From Bacteroidota bacterium (GTDB lineage: Bacteria > Bacteroidota > Bacteroidia > B-17B0 > Aurantibacillaceae): DNA of 64,000 nucleotides. Positions 38,787 through 48,690 of the stretch are shown here, piece by piece. The translations under genes and the position numbers were made by a program. Location of the stretch: contig JAUXZS010000016.1 of the NCBI GenBank assembly GCA_030692515.1, forward strand, positions 132,313 through 196,312. Reading direction: 5' to 3'. How positions within the stretch are numbered: position 1 is the first letter of the stretch; each line of letters starts with the position of its first letter. Below the pieces are notes generated by a model. It had not been told where the DNA came from and ran no database searches. It saw only the letters and a program-made list of their open reading frames with translations.

Positions 38787-39572
38787 ATGTTCCTGAAATC
38801 AATAATTAAAAAAATGCTTAATCTGGTTCTGTCTTTAATTGACAAAGAGCACTTAGTAGAATATTATCAATTAAAACACAATGAACCTAAAATCTTACCA
38901 AGCATAAGCAATTTTTATTCGGGATTTATAACGCCAAACATGAAAATTATTGATGTTGGAGCAAATGTAGGCAACTACTCTCAGGTATTTTTAACTCTTG
39001 GCGCTAAAGTATTAGGACTTGAACCACAAAAATATTGCCAGAAAATTTTAGAAAAACGCTTTAAAAACTCAATTAATTTTAAACTAATTCCCCTTGCCTC
39101 AGGAGCAAAAGAATCAATTGAAAAAATCCACAAATCCAATTCTCACACCATTGCTTCGATGAACAAAAATTGGATTGATAATGTAAAAAAAAGTGATCGC
39201 TTTAATGGAGAAGATTGGAATAAAACAGAAACCATTTCTGTAACAACTATAGATAACATTATAAAGGAAAATTTTTGTCCTGATTATATTAAAATTGACG
39301 TTGAAGGTTTTGAATTAGATGTATTAAAAGGTTTAAGCCATTCGGTAGAATATATTTCATTTGAAATAACTTTACCCGAAATGAAGCAAACAGCAATTGA
39401 TTGCGTAAATGAAATAGGTCGTATTGGTAATTATTTATATTCAATACCAGAAGCAGAAAAAGTTATTGATATAAAAAACTGGCAAACAAAAACTGAAATT
39501 ATTTTGTATCTAGAATCTTTAAGTCAAAATTCTGAAAAAATTTCGGCGGACATTTTTTGTAAAAAAAGTTAA
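38787..39572 (+). CDS. FkbM family methyltransferase
   Basis: MKIIDVGANVGNYSQVFLTLGAKVLGLEPQ...DYIKIDVEGFELDVLKGL. Confidence 0.87.
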   Translation: MFLKSIIKKMLNLVLSLIDKEHLVEYYQLKHNEPKILPSISNFYSGFITPNMKIIDVGANVGNYSQVFLTLGAKVLGLEPQKYCQKILEKRFKNSINFKLIPLASGAKESIEKIHKSNSHTIASMNKNWIDNVKKSDRFNGEDWNKTETISVTTIDNIIKENFCPDYIKIDVEGFELDVLKGLSHSVEYISFEITLPEMKQTAIDCVNEIGRIGNYLYSIPEAEKVIDIKNWQTKTEIILYLESLSQNSEKISADIFCKKS

Positions 39573-39582
39573 AGCTATTCAT

Positions 39583-40392
39583 TTGACTAAAAACACGGCC
39601 ATATTAGTACTTTCGTGCGATAAATACGCAGATGCTTGGCGTCCGTTTTTTCTTTTTTTTGAAAAATACTGGGGTGATTGTCCTTTTCCAATATACTTAG
39701 GCACAAATGAAAAAGAATTTAAGTTTAATAATGTAAAACAAATCTTCTCTCATAAAAACACTACTTGGTCTGATGAACTTCAAATTATTCTAAAGCAAAT
39801 TCCAGAAAAAAACATTATACTTATTTTAGAAGACTATTTTATTTACAAGCAAGTTAATACCGAAACAATAATTAAATTATTAGAAATAATGGAATCTGAA
39901 AATGCTGCTTATTTAAAACTGGCAGCTTTTCCAAAAAAATATGACAAACTCTGGCCGCATAATGCACTAACTAGGCACCCAAACATTGGTGAAATTGAAA
40001 AAGAAAGTCAGTACCGTGTTTGCCTGCAAACAGCAATTTGGAATAAGGAAATATTACTAAACTTATTAAACCCCGCTGAAAATCCCTGGCAGTTTGAAAT
40101 TGAAGCTTCAAAACGCTCAAATCTATTAGATAATCCTATATTATGCGTTATGGCCGACCCTAATCAGCAAAGCGTTCACGGACCCATACAATACTATTGC
40201 ACAGCTTTAACAGCAGGTAAATGGATGCGTGGCGCAGTAAAATTATGCAAAAAAGAAAATATTGCGTTAGATTTATCTCAGCGATTGGTTGAAACTCGTT
40301 ACGAAGAATTAAGAAGAAAATTATACATTTCCTTACCAATAGGCATACGTAAAGTTGTAGACTTTTTAGGCAACAAAGCAAAAACAAAATGA
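39583..40392 (+). CDS. Conserved polysaccharide-cluster protein, putative glycosyltransferase
   Basis: TAILVLSCDKYADAWRPFFLFFEKYWGDCPFPIYLGTNEKEF...LILEDYFIY; TTG start; cluster context. Confidence 0.55.
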   Translation: MTKNTAILVLSCDKYADAWRPFFLFFEKYWGDCPFPIYLGTNEKEFKFNNVKQIFSHKNTTWSDELQIILKQIPEKNIILILEDYFIYKQVNTETIIKLLEIMESENAAYLKLAAFPKKYDKLWPHNALTRHPNIGEIEKESQYRVCLQTAIWNKEILLNLLNPAENPWQFEIEASKRSNLLDNPILCVMADPNQQSVHGPIQYYCTALTAGKWMRGAVKLCKKENIALDLSQRLVETRYEELRRKLYISLPIGIRKVVDFLGNKAKTK

Positions 40393-40393
40393 G

Positions 40394-41323
40394 ATGGAAT
40401 TTGAAGGCTTAAGTATAATTATTCCAACAAAAGACAGAGGCGACGTGTTTGTAAAAACACTAACAGCCGCTTATAATGCAATTACCAATATTTCGGCCGA
40501 GATTTTAATTATTAATGATTCTAAAATAAATAATCCCATTATTCCTAAAGACTTTAATGATAAGGTTAAACTGATTAATAATCCCAAAAGCGGCGTAGCC
40601 TCTGCAAGAAATTTAGGCGCAATAAACTCAAAATTTTCTAATCTTTTATTTTTAGATGACGACATACTAATTTCAGAAAAAAACATTTTTGATTTAATTC
40701 AAAATATTCAGCAATTTCCTAACTCAGCAATCAATTTTAACTGGCTGTATCCACTGGAGCTAACAGAAAATATTCAAAAAACAAAATTCGGAAGGTACTT
40801 GATTGAGAATGAATTTACATCTCTTAAAGGATGGAATAAAAATTTAAAATGGGAAGGAAAATCGGTTTTTGAACTAGATTTAGTTGCAAGTTATTTCTTA
40901 TCCATTAATAAGGAAAACTTTAATTTAATTGGAGGCTATAACGAAAGCTTCCCACATGCCGGCGCCGAAGATTTTGAATTCGCATCCCGTTTAAAAAAAT
41001 CAAATATTAAAGGTTTGTGCAATCCCTCTATTATAGTTTGGCATAATGAAGAAGACAGAGTTGCTTTATTGCCATGGCTACAAAGAAAGGAACGTTCGGC
41101 AGAAACTAGGAAAATTGCCGTTAGTTTAGGCTACCCAGAAATGGCTATTATTGCTTCAGTATTCAAAATCAAATTCGCCTTATTCTTATATCAAATTAAA
41201 TCAACTTTCATTTTTGCATTGAAACTAATTCCAAACAATAAATTGTTCGACCATCTATCTTTTAAAATAATAAATATGTTATTAGCAATTTATTTGTACA
41301 AGGGATTTTTTAAGACCAAATAA
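40394..41323 (+). CDS. GT2 family glycosyltransferase
   Basis: LSIIIPTKDRGDVFVKTLTAA...SARNLGAINSKFSNLLFLDDDILIS...AGAEDFEFASRLK. Confidence 0.87.
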   Translation: MEFEGLSIIIPTKDRGDVFVKTLTAAYNAITNISAEILIINDSKINNPIIPKDFNDKVKLINNPKSGVASARNLGAINSKFSNLLFLDDDILISEKNIFDLIQNIQQFPNSAINFNWLYPLELTENIQKTKFGRYLIENEFTSLKGWNKNLKWEGKSVFELDLVASYFLSINKENFNLIGGYNESFPHAGAEDFEFASRLKKSNIKGLCNPSIIVWHNEEDRVALLPWLQRKERSAETRKIAVSLGYPEMAIIASVFKIKFALFLYQIKSTFIFALKLIPNNKLFDHLSFKIINMLLAIYLYKGFFKTK

Positions 41324-41337
41324 TAAATTAAACGTAA

Positions 41338-42459
41338 TTGTTATTGAAAACAAAAGTTACATACGTTATTTCACAAATTAATAAAGCCGTTTATTTTGAA
41401 TGGACGGCTGAATTAATGAATAAAGAAAAAATAGAGCTAAGCTTTATTTTATTAACTAATGGCAACAGCGAATTACAAAAATATTTGGTAAAAAATGGAT
41501 TTAAAGTAAAACAAGTAAACTATAAAAATAAATACAATTTGCCAATGGCATTATTGCATGCCATACTCTTTATCTTAAAAACAAAACCAAATATTGTTCA
41601 TGCACATTTATTTGAAGGAAGTTTAATAGGTCTCTCCGCGGCCTGGTTTTGCAGAGTTAAAAAAAGAATTTATACCCGTCACCACAGCAGTTACCACCAC
41701 GATTATTTCCCAAACTTTATAAAATACGATAGGTTATGTAATTTTTTATCTACGAAAATAATTGTTCCAACAAAAATTGTACAAGAAATTTTAGAACAAA
41801 AAGAATTTGTGCCTAAAAACAAAATCCAGTTGATTCATCACGGGTTTAAATTAGAAAGTTTTACAAAAGTATCCAGCGTAGAAATTTTATCCCTGAGAAA
41901 CAAATATAATTTAAACGAGTTTTACCCAAAAATTGGAGTCGTTTCAAGATATATAGATTGGAAAGGGGTACAGTATATTGTTCCAGCTTTTAAAAAAATA
42001 TTATTAGAGTACCCTAATGCAAAATTAATCTTAGCCAATGCAGATGGACCTTATGAGCATATAATAAAAAATTTATTGAAAGAAATTCCCAATGAAAATT
42101 ATGTCGAAATTGATTTTGAAAATAATTTATTTGCTTTGTTTAAATTGTTTGATGTTTTTGTTCATGTTCCAATAGATCAAACATCGGAAGCCTTTGGACA
42201 AGTATATGTTGAATCACTGGCTTCTTCAGTGCCAAGCGTGTTCACTCTTTCCGGAATTGCAAATGATTTTATAATAGACAAACATAATGCTTTAGTAGTT
42301 GACTATAAAAACACAAAAGCTATTTATGAGGGCGTTAAACAAATTATCGAAAATAAATCTTTAGCCTCAACTTTAATTAATAATGGTAAAGCTGATGTTG
42401 AAAATTTATTTGATATCTCTAAAATGATTTTAGCTTTAGAAACTTTATATTTATCATGA
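41338..42459 (+). CDS. GT4 family glycosyltransferase
   Basis: NIVHAHLFEGSLIGLSAA...RHHSSYHHDYFP...IGVVSRYIDWKGVQYIVPAFKKI...SEAFGQVYVESLASSVPSV; TTG start. Confidence 0.88.
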   Translation: MLLKTKVTYVISQINKAVYFEWTAELMNKEKIELSFILLTNGNSELQKYLVKNGFKVKQVNYKNKYNLPMALLHAILFILKTKPNIVHAHLFEGSLIGLSAAWFCRVKKRIYTRHHSSYHHDYFPNFIKYDRLCNFLSTKIIVPTKIVQEILEQKEFVPKNKIQLIHHGFKLESFTKVSSVEILSLRNKYNLNEFYPKIGVVSRYIDWKGVQYIVPAFKKILLEYPNAKLILANADGPYEHIIKNLLKEIPNENYVEIDFENNLFALFKLFDVFVHVPIDQTSEAFGQVYVESLASSVPSVFTLSGIANDFIIDKHNALVVDYKNTKAIYEGVKQIIENKSLASTLINNGKADVENLFDISKMILALETLYLS

Positions 42460-43337
42460 CCTTTTTCTCTATCATAATACCTACCTATAACCGAGAAAAA
42501 ATTATTCCTCGAGCAATAAAAAGTATATTAAACCAAAGTTTTACTGATTTTGAAATAATAATTGTTGATGATGGAAGTAGTGATGACACTGAGTTAGTTA
42601 TTAAAAATTTTCAGAACGATTCGATAAAATATTTTAAAACGGATAATTTTGGAGTTGCTCATGCCCGTAATTTTGGCATAAAATTAGCGAAAGGAAAATA
42701 CATTGGATTTTTAGATTCTGACGACTTAATGGAAACAAACCATTTACAAACAGCTCATGAATTTATTATTTCTAAAAAATTTCCGGAAGTTATTCACCTC
42801 AACTTTTTATGGGGTCCAGAAAATAAGTCGCGTATACATAAAAACACGCTACCAAAAAATTTACCAGATGATATTTTTAAAAAATGTTCTCTTCATGTAA
42901 ACTGTATTTTTATTCAAGGCGTATTACTAAAAGACAACTTATTTAATGAGTCAATATCCTTAATGTTTGCCGAAGATTGGGATTTTTTCATTAAAATTGC
43001 AACGCGTTTTAAAATACATTTATTAGACGTAAATACTTGTTATTTAGTAGATCACGAGGATAGAAATATGCGAAATTTTGACGAAAAAAAATGGGTCTTA
43101 AAAAGGGATGCAATAGCATTAAGTCTTTCGCAAGACAAATTAATTTCTGAGAATTATTCTCACAAAATAAACATGGTTACAGCCCACATGAATTCACTAA
43201 TTGCTATAAATTTTGCCGTACGAAAAAAGAAAAGAAAAAGTCTAAGTTATTGGACTTTATCTATAAAACAGAATTTTAAAGAGTTGTTTACCAGGCGCTC
43301 AATGGCAATAATTAAGCACCTTTTTTTAAGCTGGTAA
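42456..43337 (+). CDS. GT2 family glycosyltransferase
   Basis: FFSIIIPTYNREKIIPRAIKSILNQSFTDFEIIIVDDGSSDDT...GFLDSDDLM; ATGA overlap with preceding gene. Confidence 0.92.
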   Translation: MTFFSIIIPTYNREKIIPRAIKSILNQSFTDFEIIIVDDGSSDDTELVIKNFQNDSIKYFKTDNFGVAHARNFGIKLAKGKYIGFLDSDDLMETNHLQTAHEFIISKKFPEVIHLNFLWGPENKSRIHKNTLPKNLPDDIFKKCSLHVNCIFIQGVLLKDNLFNESISLMFAEDWDFFIKIATRFKIHLLDVNTCYLVDHEDRNMRNFDEKKWVLKRDAIALSLSQDKLISENYSHKINMVTAHMNSLIAINFAVRKKKRKSLSYWTLSIKQNFKELFTRRSMAIIKHLFLSW

Positions 43338-43476
43338 TTTCTGCCAGAGTTGTTAAAATCCGAAATAAAAGCATATATTTATCACTGTATATCATATTTA
43401 TAAGTAGAATATATTTTAACTATTTATCTGCTTATTTTTAGAATTGTTTTATGACTAAGGCTTATTATTTTATTTA

Positions 43477-44331
43477 ATGTTTACTTTTTTTAGAGATAAG
43501 AGTCATATTCTATTTGCTTTTCTTTTTATAGTTAGTATTTCTCATTTTTTTGTGGGAGTTTCACAACAAAAAATTGAGGTCCCAAACAGAACAGAACTAT
43601 TTAACCCTCAACTTCTAAGTATAAATTCAATAGATAAAGCTCTTGCATACACCGATAGCATTTATAACTTATCGCATTCTAAAAGTTTTGATACTTTGGC
43701 CTATGTAAAAATTGCAAGTACTTTTATTAAAGAAAGGTTTTATCATAGCTTATCGAGCTATAACTTTTCGGAAAATTGGATTGCTTATGGTTTTAGTAAA
43801 ATTTTCTGGTCGCATTTTTCTGCTATCGTAAATCCCGACCATATCTTAAAATATCCCGAAGGTTTATGTAGCCAACAAAACATTATTTTTTCGGAAGTTT
43901 TAAGGAAAAAAGGTATTACTTCAAGACCCGTTGGATTGGGCCCCAAGAAGGGCCCTGGCCATTATTTAACGGAAGTGTTTTATAATAATGATTGGCATAT
44001 TTATGATGTTGATTTAGAGCCTAATTGGGAAATCACAGAGCTTAATCATCCTAGCTTGAAATATTTATTATCTAATAAAGAGATACTCTATAAAATATAT
44101 GAAAATAAATTAACCCCAAGTCATTTAGATTTTATAATTAAGGATGTAAAATACGGTAAACCAAATACTTTTCCGGCAACAAACATGCTGTGGTTCCATA
44201 AAATTACTTTAGGGTTAAGTTATATTTTTCCATTATTATTTTTGATTCTTTTTATTAGGGCTTTAATGAAGCAAAAAAAGCATAAAATAAAAAAGAATTA
44301 TAATCTCAACCAGAGTGAAGTCTTAACGTAA
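43477..44331 (+). CDS. Membrane-anchored transglutaminase-like protein
   Basis: Two TM segments flank EGLCSQQNIIFSEVLRKKGITSRPVGLGP...GHYLTEVFYNNDWHIYDVDLEPNWE (candidate Cys-His-Asp triad). Confidence 0.6.
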   Translation: MFTFFRDKSHILFAFLFIVSISHFFVGVSQQKIEVPNRTELFNPQLLSINSIDKALAYTDSIYNLSHSKSFDTLAYVKIASTFIKERFYHSLSSYNFSENWIAYGFSKIFWSHFSAIVNPDHILKYPEGLCSQQNIIFSEVLRKKGITSRPVGLGPKKGPGHYLTEVFYNNDWHIYDVDLEPNWEITELNHPSLKYLLSNKEILYKIYENKLTPSHLDFIIKDVKYGKPNTFPATNMLWFHKITLGLSYIFPLLFLILFIRALMKQKKHKIKKNYNLNQSEVLT

Positions 44332-44350
44332 TCTTTAAAACACAAAAAAA

Positions 44351-46255
44351 ATGTGTGGAATTTCTGGCTTTATTGATTTTAATGGTTCCTCCTCAGAAAG
44401 TATTTTGGAGAACATTTCAAATACGTTATTACACCGTGGCCCAGATGCATACGGAACTAATTTTTTTCAAGAAACAACTTTTCAATTAGGTTTAGGACAC
44501 CGGAGGTTATCAATAATTGATTTATCTGAATCTGCAAAACAGCCCATGCAGTATAATCATTTGTGGATCACATTTAATGGGGAAATTTATAATTACAATG
44601 ACATTAAAACAGAATTAATTTCTTTAGGGCACAATTTTATTACCAATTCAGATACTGAAGTCATTTTGCATGCATACAGCCAATGGAATGTAAATTGCGT
44701 GAACAAATTAACTGGTATGTTTGCATTTGCAATATACGACACAAGCGCAGAGGAATTAATTTGTTTTAGAGATAGAGCCGGCGTTAAACCATTTTTTTAC
44801 TATTGGCACGAAGGTTTATTTCTTTTTTCGTCTGAACTAAAAGCTTTTCATAAACATCCAAAATTTAAAAAAGAAATAAATATAGATTCAGTTGCAGCTT
44901 TCATGCAATACGGTAATGTACCAACACCTAATTGCATATTTAATTACTGCTTTAAATTAAAGCCGGGTCATATTTTAACTTTCAAATTAAAACAGAAAGA
45001 ATTTGAGATTACAAAATACTGGGATGTTTATGATGCCTATAATAAACCAAAATTAGATATTTCCTTTTCAGAGGCAAAAACAGAAACAGAAAAAATTCTA
45101 ACATCTTCATTTGATTATAGAATGGTATCTGATGTTCCTGTAGGAGTGTTTTTAAGTGGTGGTTACGACAGCGCTTGTGTTACTGCTCTGCTCCAAAAAA
45201 ATAGTCATAGAAAATTGAAAACATTTACTATTTCAGTTCCTGACATTGGATTGAATGAAGCGCCATATGCAAAAGTGGTTTCAAAACATTTTGATACTGA
45301 GCATTTCGAATTTGAGTGTACACAAAAAGAAGCTTTAAATTTGATAGATGATTTGCCTTATCACTATGATGAGCCTTTTGCCGACAGTAGTGCAATTCCT
45401 ACAACTTTGGTTTGTAAAATGGCAAGTCAACAAGTTAAAGTAGTATTAAGTGCAGATGGTGGCGATGAAGTTTTTGCAGGCTATAATCGTTATGACTACT
45501 TAATGAAATATGGTGGGCAACTAAATCAACTTCCGGTATATTTTAGAAAAGGTGCTTCAAGATTAATGGATTTGGTTCCTGCAAATAAAATTCCTATTCT
45601 AAAAAATAAATATAATTTTTTTAATAGATACGAAAAATTAAAAGGCTTGTTACATGACCCTTCGCCCAAAAATATGATGCTTAGTTTGAGTAGGCAATTT
45701 AATGAATCTGAAATAAAAAAGTTGTTTAAGAAAGAAGTCTCTGATTTACCCAGCGCTTATTTTAGTGACGACTTAAAAAAAGAATTTTATTCTCCACTTG
45801 CCTACATGATGGCAATAGATTATCAAACGTATTTATTAGATGATATTTTGCAAAAGGTTGATCGCGCTTCGATGTCTGTTAGTATTGAGAGCCGAGAACC
45901 GTTTCTAGACCATCGTATAATCGAACTCGCAGCGCAACTCCCAGATAATTATAAATATTACCAAGGTCAAAAAAAACACATTGTTAAAGAAATTGTTCAT
46001 CAATATATTCCTAAAGAATTAATGGATCGTCCTAAAATGGGATTTGCAATACCAATTGAAAATTGGCTCATGAATGAATTAAAAAATAAAGTAAACGATT
46101 TTGTAAACGATAAAGATATTAAAGAGCAAGGCATTTTTAATTTGAATCACATTCAACACTTAAAAAAAGAATTTTACTTGGGTAAAAAAGAATACGCCTT
46201 AAAGATTTGGTATTTATTGATGTTTCAAATGTGGTATAAAAAATGGATGGACTAA
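44351..46255 (+). CDS. asnB: Asparagine synthase (glutamine-hydrolysing)
   Basis: MCGISGFIDFNG (N-terminal Cys), GHRRLSIIDLS, FNGEIYN, VPVGVFLSGGYDSACV, VVLSADGGDEVFAGYNRY. Confidence 0.93.
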   Translation: MCGISGFIDFNGSSSESILENISNTLLHRGPDAYGTNFFQETTFQLGLGHRRLSIIDLSESAKQPMQYNHLWITFNGEIYNYNDIKTELISLGHNFITNSDTEVILHAYSQWNVNCVNKLTGMFAFAIYDTSAEELICFRDRAGVKPFFYYWHEGLFLFSSELKAFHKHPKFKKEINIDSVAAFMQYGNVPTPNCIFNYCFKLKPGHILTFKLKQKEFEITKYWDVYDAYNKPKLDISFSEAKTETEKILTSSFDYRMVSDVPVGVFLSGGYDSACVTALLQKNSHRKLKTFTISVPDIGLNEAPYAKVVSKHFDTEHFEFECTQKEALNLIDDLPYHYDEPFADSSAIPTTLVCKMASQQVKVVLSADGGDEVFAGYNRYDYLMKYGGQLNQLPVYFRKGASRLMDLVPANKIPILKNKYNFFNRYEKLKGLLHDPSPKNMMLSLSRQFNESEIKKLFKKEVSDLPSAYFSDDLKKEFYSPLAYMMAIDYQTYLLDDILQKVDRASMSVSIESREPFLDHRIIELAAQLPDNYKYYQGQKKHIVKEIVHQYIPKELMDRPKMGFAIPIENWLMNELKNKVNDFVNDKDIKEQGIFNLNHIQHLKKEFYLGKKEYALKIWYLLMFQMWYKKWMD

Positions 46256-46298
46256 CTATTCTCTAGTTATATTTTAGAAGCGGTCCTGCATCAAATAG

Positions 46299-47177
46299 TT
46301 AAATCTTTTTATAATAACCCTTTAATGTTAAACCACTATTTGTGAAAGAAAGAAGTTTATTTAGAATTGCTTTTGCTAAACCTAAATACCACTTACTTTC
46401 AATTTTTTTTCTCAAAACTTCATCTGAATCTTCTTTTATTACACTATTTTCTTCTTCTTGATTTTTTGAAGCATTAAGTCTTGTAACACTAATTCCTGTA
46501 GACTGAAACTTTATTGGTAAAAAAGAATGGCGCTTGGCAACAAAATTTAAGGTAGATTTTGTATAATAAGATAAATGTTCGGGGTAGGATATAACATTAT
46601 AATCTGCTTTTAAATAATACCGCATTAAAGAATTAAAGTTTGGAGTAGTTACATAAAATAAGCCATCCTTTCTTAATAGATTATATATCGCTTCTAACTC
46701 TTGGTTTGGATTATTGATGTGTTCAATTACTTCAAACGATGTTATCACATCAAAATCTTTTGTGTCAAATTTTGAAGAATCTAATATGCCTTCCGTCATG
46801 TTAATTCCCTTTTCTATGCAAAGTTTAATTGCTAATTCAGAAAACTCCGTGCCATATACCTCCCACCCTCTTTTTTTTGCTTCAATTAAAAACCAGCCTC
46901 TGCCACAACCAACATCTAATATTTTGTTAGTCTTTCTATATTTTTCAAACTCATCTAAAAGTTCCTCGTACCTTTTTACCGTTATTGAAGATAAACTTTG
47001 AACAGAATCATAAGAATAAGAACTATAATAATCATTAAGCTCTTGTAAGGAAGGAATTCGTTCCATGAAAACGAAATTACAGCTTGAACATTTAACCAAG
47101 CCATGCTTATCATAATAACCTTTTAAAGGAATTAATCTATCATTTTCACAAACCAGACATTTTTTATGTTTTTCCAT
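46299..47177 (-). CDS. Class I SAM methyltransferase with N-terminal CxxC zinc-binding motifs
   Basis: KCLVCENDRL...LVKCSSCNFVFMERIPS; NKILDVGCGRGWFLIEAKKRGWEVYGTE...FEVIEHINNPNQELEAI. Confidence 0.88.
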   Translation of the reverse strand: MEKHKKCLVCENDRLIPLKGYYDKHGLVKCSSCNFVFMERIPSLQELNDYYSSYSYDSVQSLSSITVKRYEELLDEFEKYRKTNKILDVGCGRGWFLIEAKKRGWEVYGTEFSELAIKLCIEKGINMTEGILDSSKFDTKDFDVITSFEVIEHINNPNQELEAIYNLLRKDGLFYVTTPNFNSLMRYYLKADYNVISYPEHLSYYTKSTLNFVAKRHSFLPIKFQSTGISVTRLNASKNQEEENSVIKEDSDEVLRKKIESKWYLGLAKAILNKLLSFTNSGLTLKGYYKKI

Positions 47178-47287
47178 TTAAAAATTTCATTTTTTACCGA
47201 AATAAAATACCTTTTCAAATTTAATTAATATATCTAATAAACTCTAAGGAAAGCAACATGATAATGATTGTGGCAATACTTAGAATA

Positions 47288-48619
47288 TTATTTGTAAGGC
47301 ACTCTTTTATCGTAAAGATGTTTTAACATAAATATACCTCCAACAAAAAAAGGCAGTTCAGGTATTCTTAATCTTACTAAAGAACCAAAATTAGCAACAG
47401 TTAAACCAACAGAAAATGCAAAAAACAGAGAGAATAGCATGCAGAACAGTATCATAGGGTTTTTTCGTATTAAAAAAAAGAAGCCCAAAACTTTTAATTT
47501 ATAAAGTAGAAAAACCGTTAGTAATAAGAGATAGGTACTTTCAATAGCAGAAATTAGCATGCCAACATTTCTTACGTCAAACAAGGTTGGCCTATATATT
47601 CCAGAAAATACTGCCATTGGGGCAACAGTTAATATTCCACTTATACTCGCATCAAAATTTCCAATATCAAAAGCTTTTCCACCATAATGATCGGCCTTCA
47701 TGTCTTGCTGAGTTACAACAGCTTTCTCTAAAATATTATCTATTTTATACTGCCCTAAGTTGTCCCCAATTGCATCCAAAGCCATATAACCTAATAAAGC
47801 ACCTGTAGCAATTATTAAAGGCGTGGATATAAATCTTAAAAAAGGGTTTTTAATCTTTTTTACATAGTTATTACTCAACCACAAAATAACTCCTGGCAGC
47901 AAAGCGAAAAAAATGTAAGGCTTAATTGCAAGAATTATAAAAGAAGCTATAATTAAAAATAAAATATATGAAATTTTTCTTTCTCGTTTTATAAAAAAAT
48001 AATAAAACGCATACGTAAACCAACCAACAGCTGATAAAGTAAAAGAATCTTTCATTAAGCCTGAACCCCAAAACAAACATGAAGGAACAAAAAGAGCAGC
48101 AATCGCCATTTCCATTTTTAAATTGGGGAATTCTTGTAAAAAAGTCTGATACAATTTCCATATCCCCCCGTATGTTATGCAAGCAACAAGTATTGCACTT
48201 GCGAAGTAGGAATGACAACCTAGCATTATGATTGGAATTAACAACCTAACTACAAAATAGGCACTACTATCTCTTCCATTATAAACTGGGTAACCGGTTG
48301 AATCGTCAAAAAGAAATAAAAGCCCTTTTGGGTTTCCAAATAAAGCAGTCCAGAAATCGCTGGGGCTCTTATAAATTAAATTTGCAAACGCAGATGCACT
48401 TTCAAAGTAATTTGTTGTGTCACCTGCACCATAATAAAAATAATAGACTAAACCTAAAACAACCGCTCCAAAAAGTCGTGCAATTAAGCCTTTTGTAAAA
48501 TAAAAATATTCTGGATTTTTATGAATGTTTTTCAAGGTAATCCAATGGGCATAGGAAATAGCTACCAGTGCGAATAATGGCGTTAAAAGAATATCAAAAA
48601 TTGAAAGATCCTCTAACAT
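47288..48619 (-). CDS. Polytopic membrane protein, candidate polysaccharide polymerase (Wzy/EpsG-like)
   Basis: 443 aa with many TM helices, YYFYYGAGDTTNYFESASAF, located inside a glycan cluster; no clear family motif. Confidence 0.5.
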   Translation of the reverse strand: MLEDLSIFDILLTPLFALVAISYAHWITLKNIHKNPEYFYFTKGLIARLFGAVVLGLVYYFYYGAGDTTNYFESASAFANLIYKSPSDFWTALFGNPKGLLFLFDDSTGYPVYNGRDSSAYFVVRLLIPIIMLGCHSYFASAILVACITYGGIWKLYQTFLQEFPNLKMEMAIAALFVPSCLFWGSGLMKDSFTLSAVGWFTYAFYYFFIKRERKISYILFLIIASFIILAIKPYIFFALLPGVILWLSNNYVKKIKNPFLRFISTPLIIATGALLGYMALDAIGDNLGQYKIDNILEKAVVTQQDMKADHYGGKAFDIGNFDASISGILTVAPMAVFSGIYRPTLFDVRNVGMLISAIESTYLLLLTVFLLYKLKVLGFFFLIRKNPMILFCMLFSLFFAFSVGLTVANFGSLVRLRIPELPFFVGGIFMLKHLYDKRVPYK

Positions 48620-48690
48620 TTATTATATAAACTCTTTTTTATAAATATGATAGTCATGCAACTATAAAAATACTATTTTTACTTCAATTT

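Noticed and set aside
37995-39572. Adjacent FkbM genes as a recent tandem duplication
   Set aside because: Protein sequences are too divergent outside the SAM motifs to claim recent duplication.
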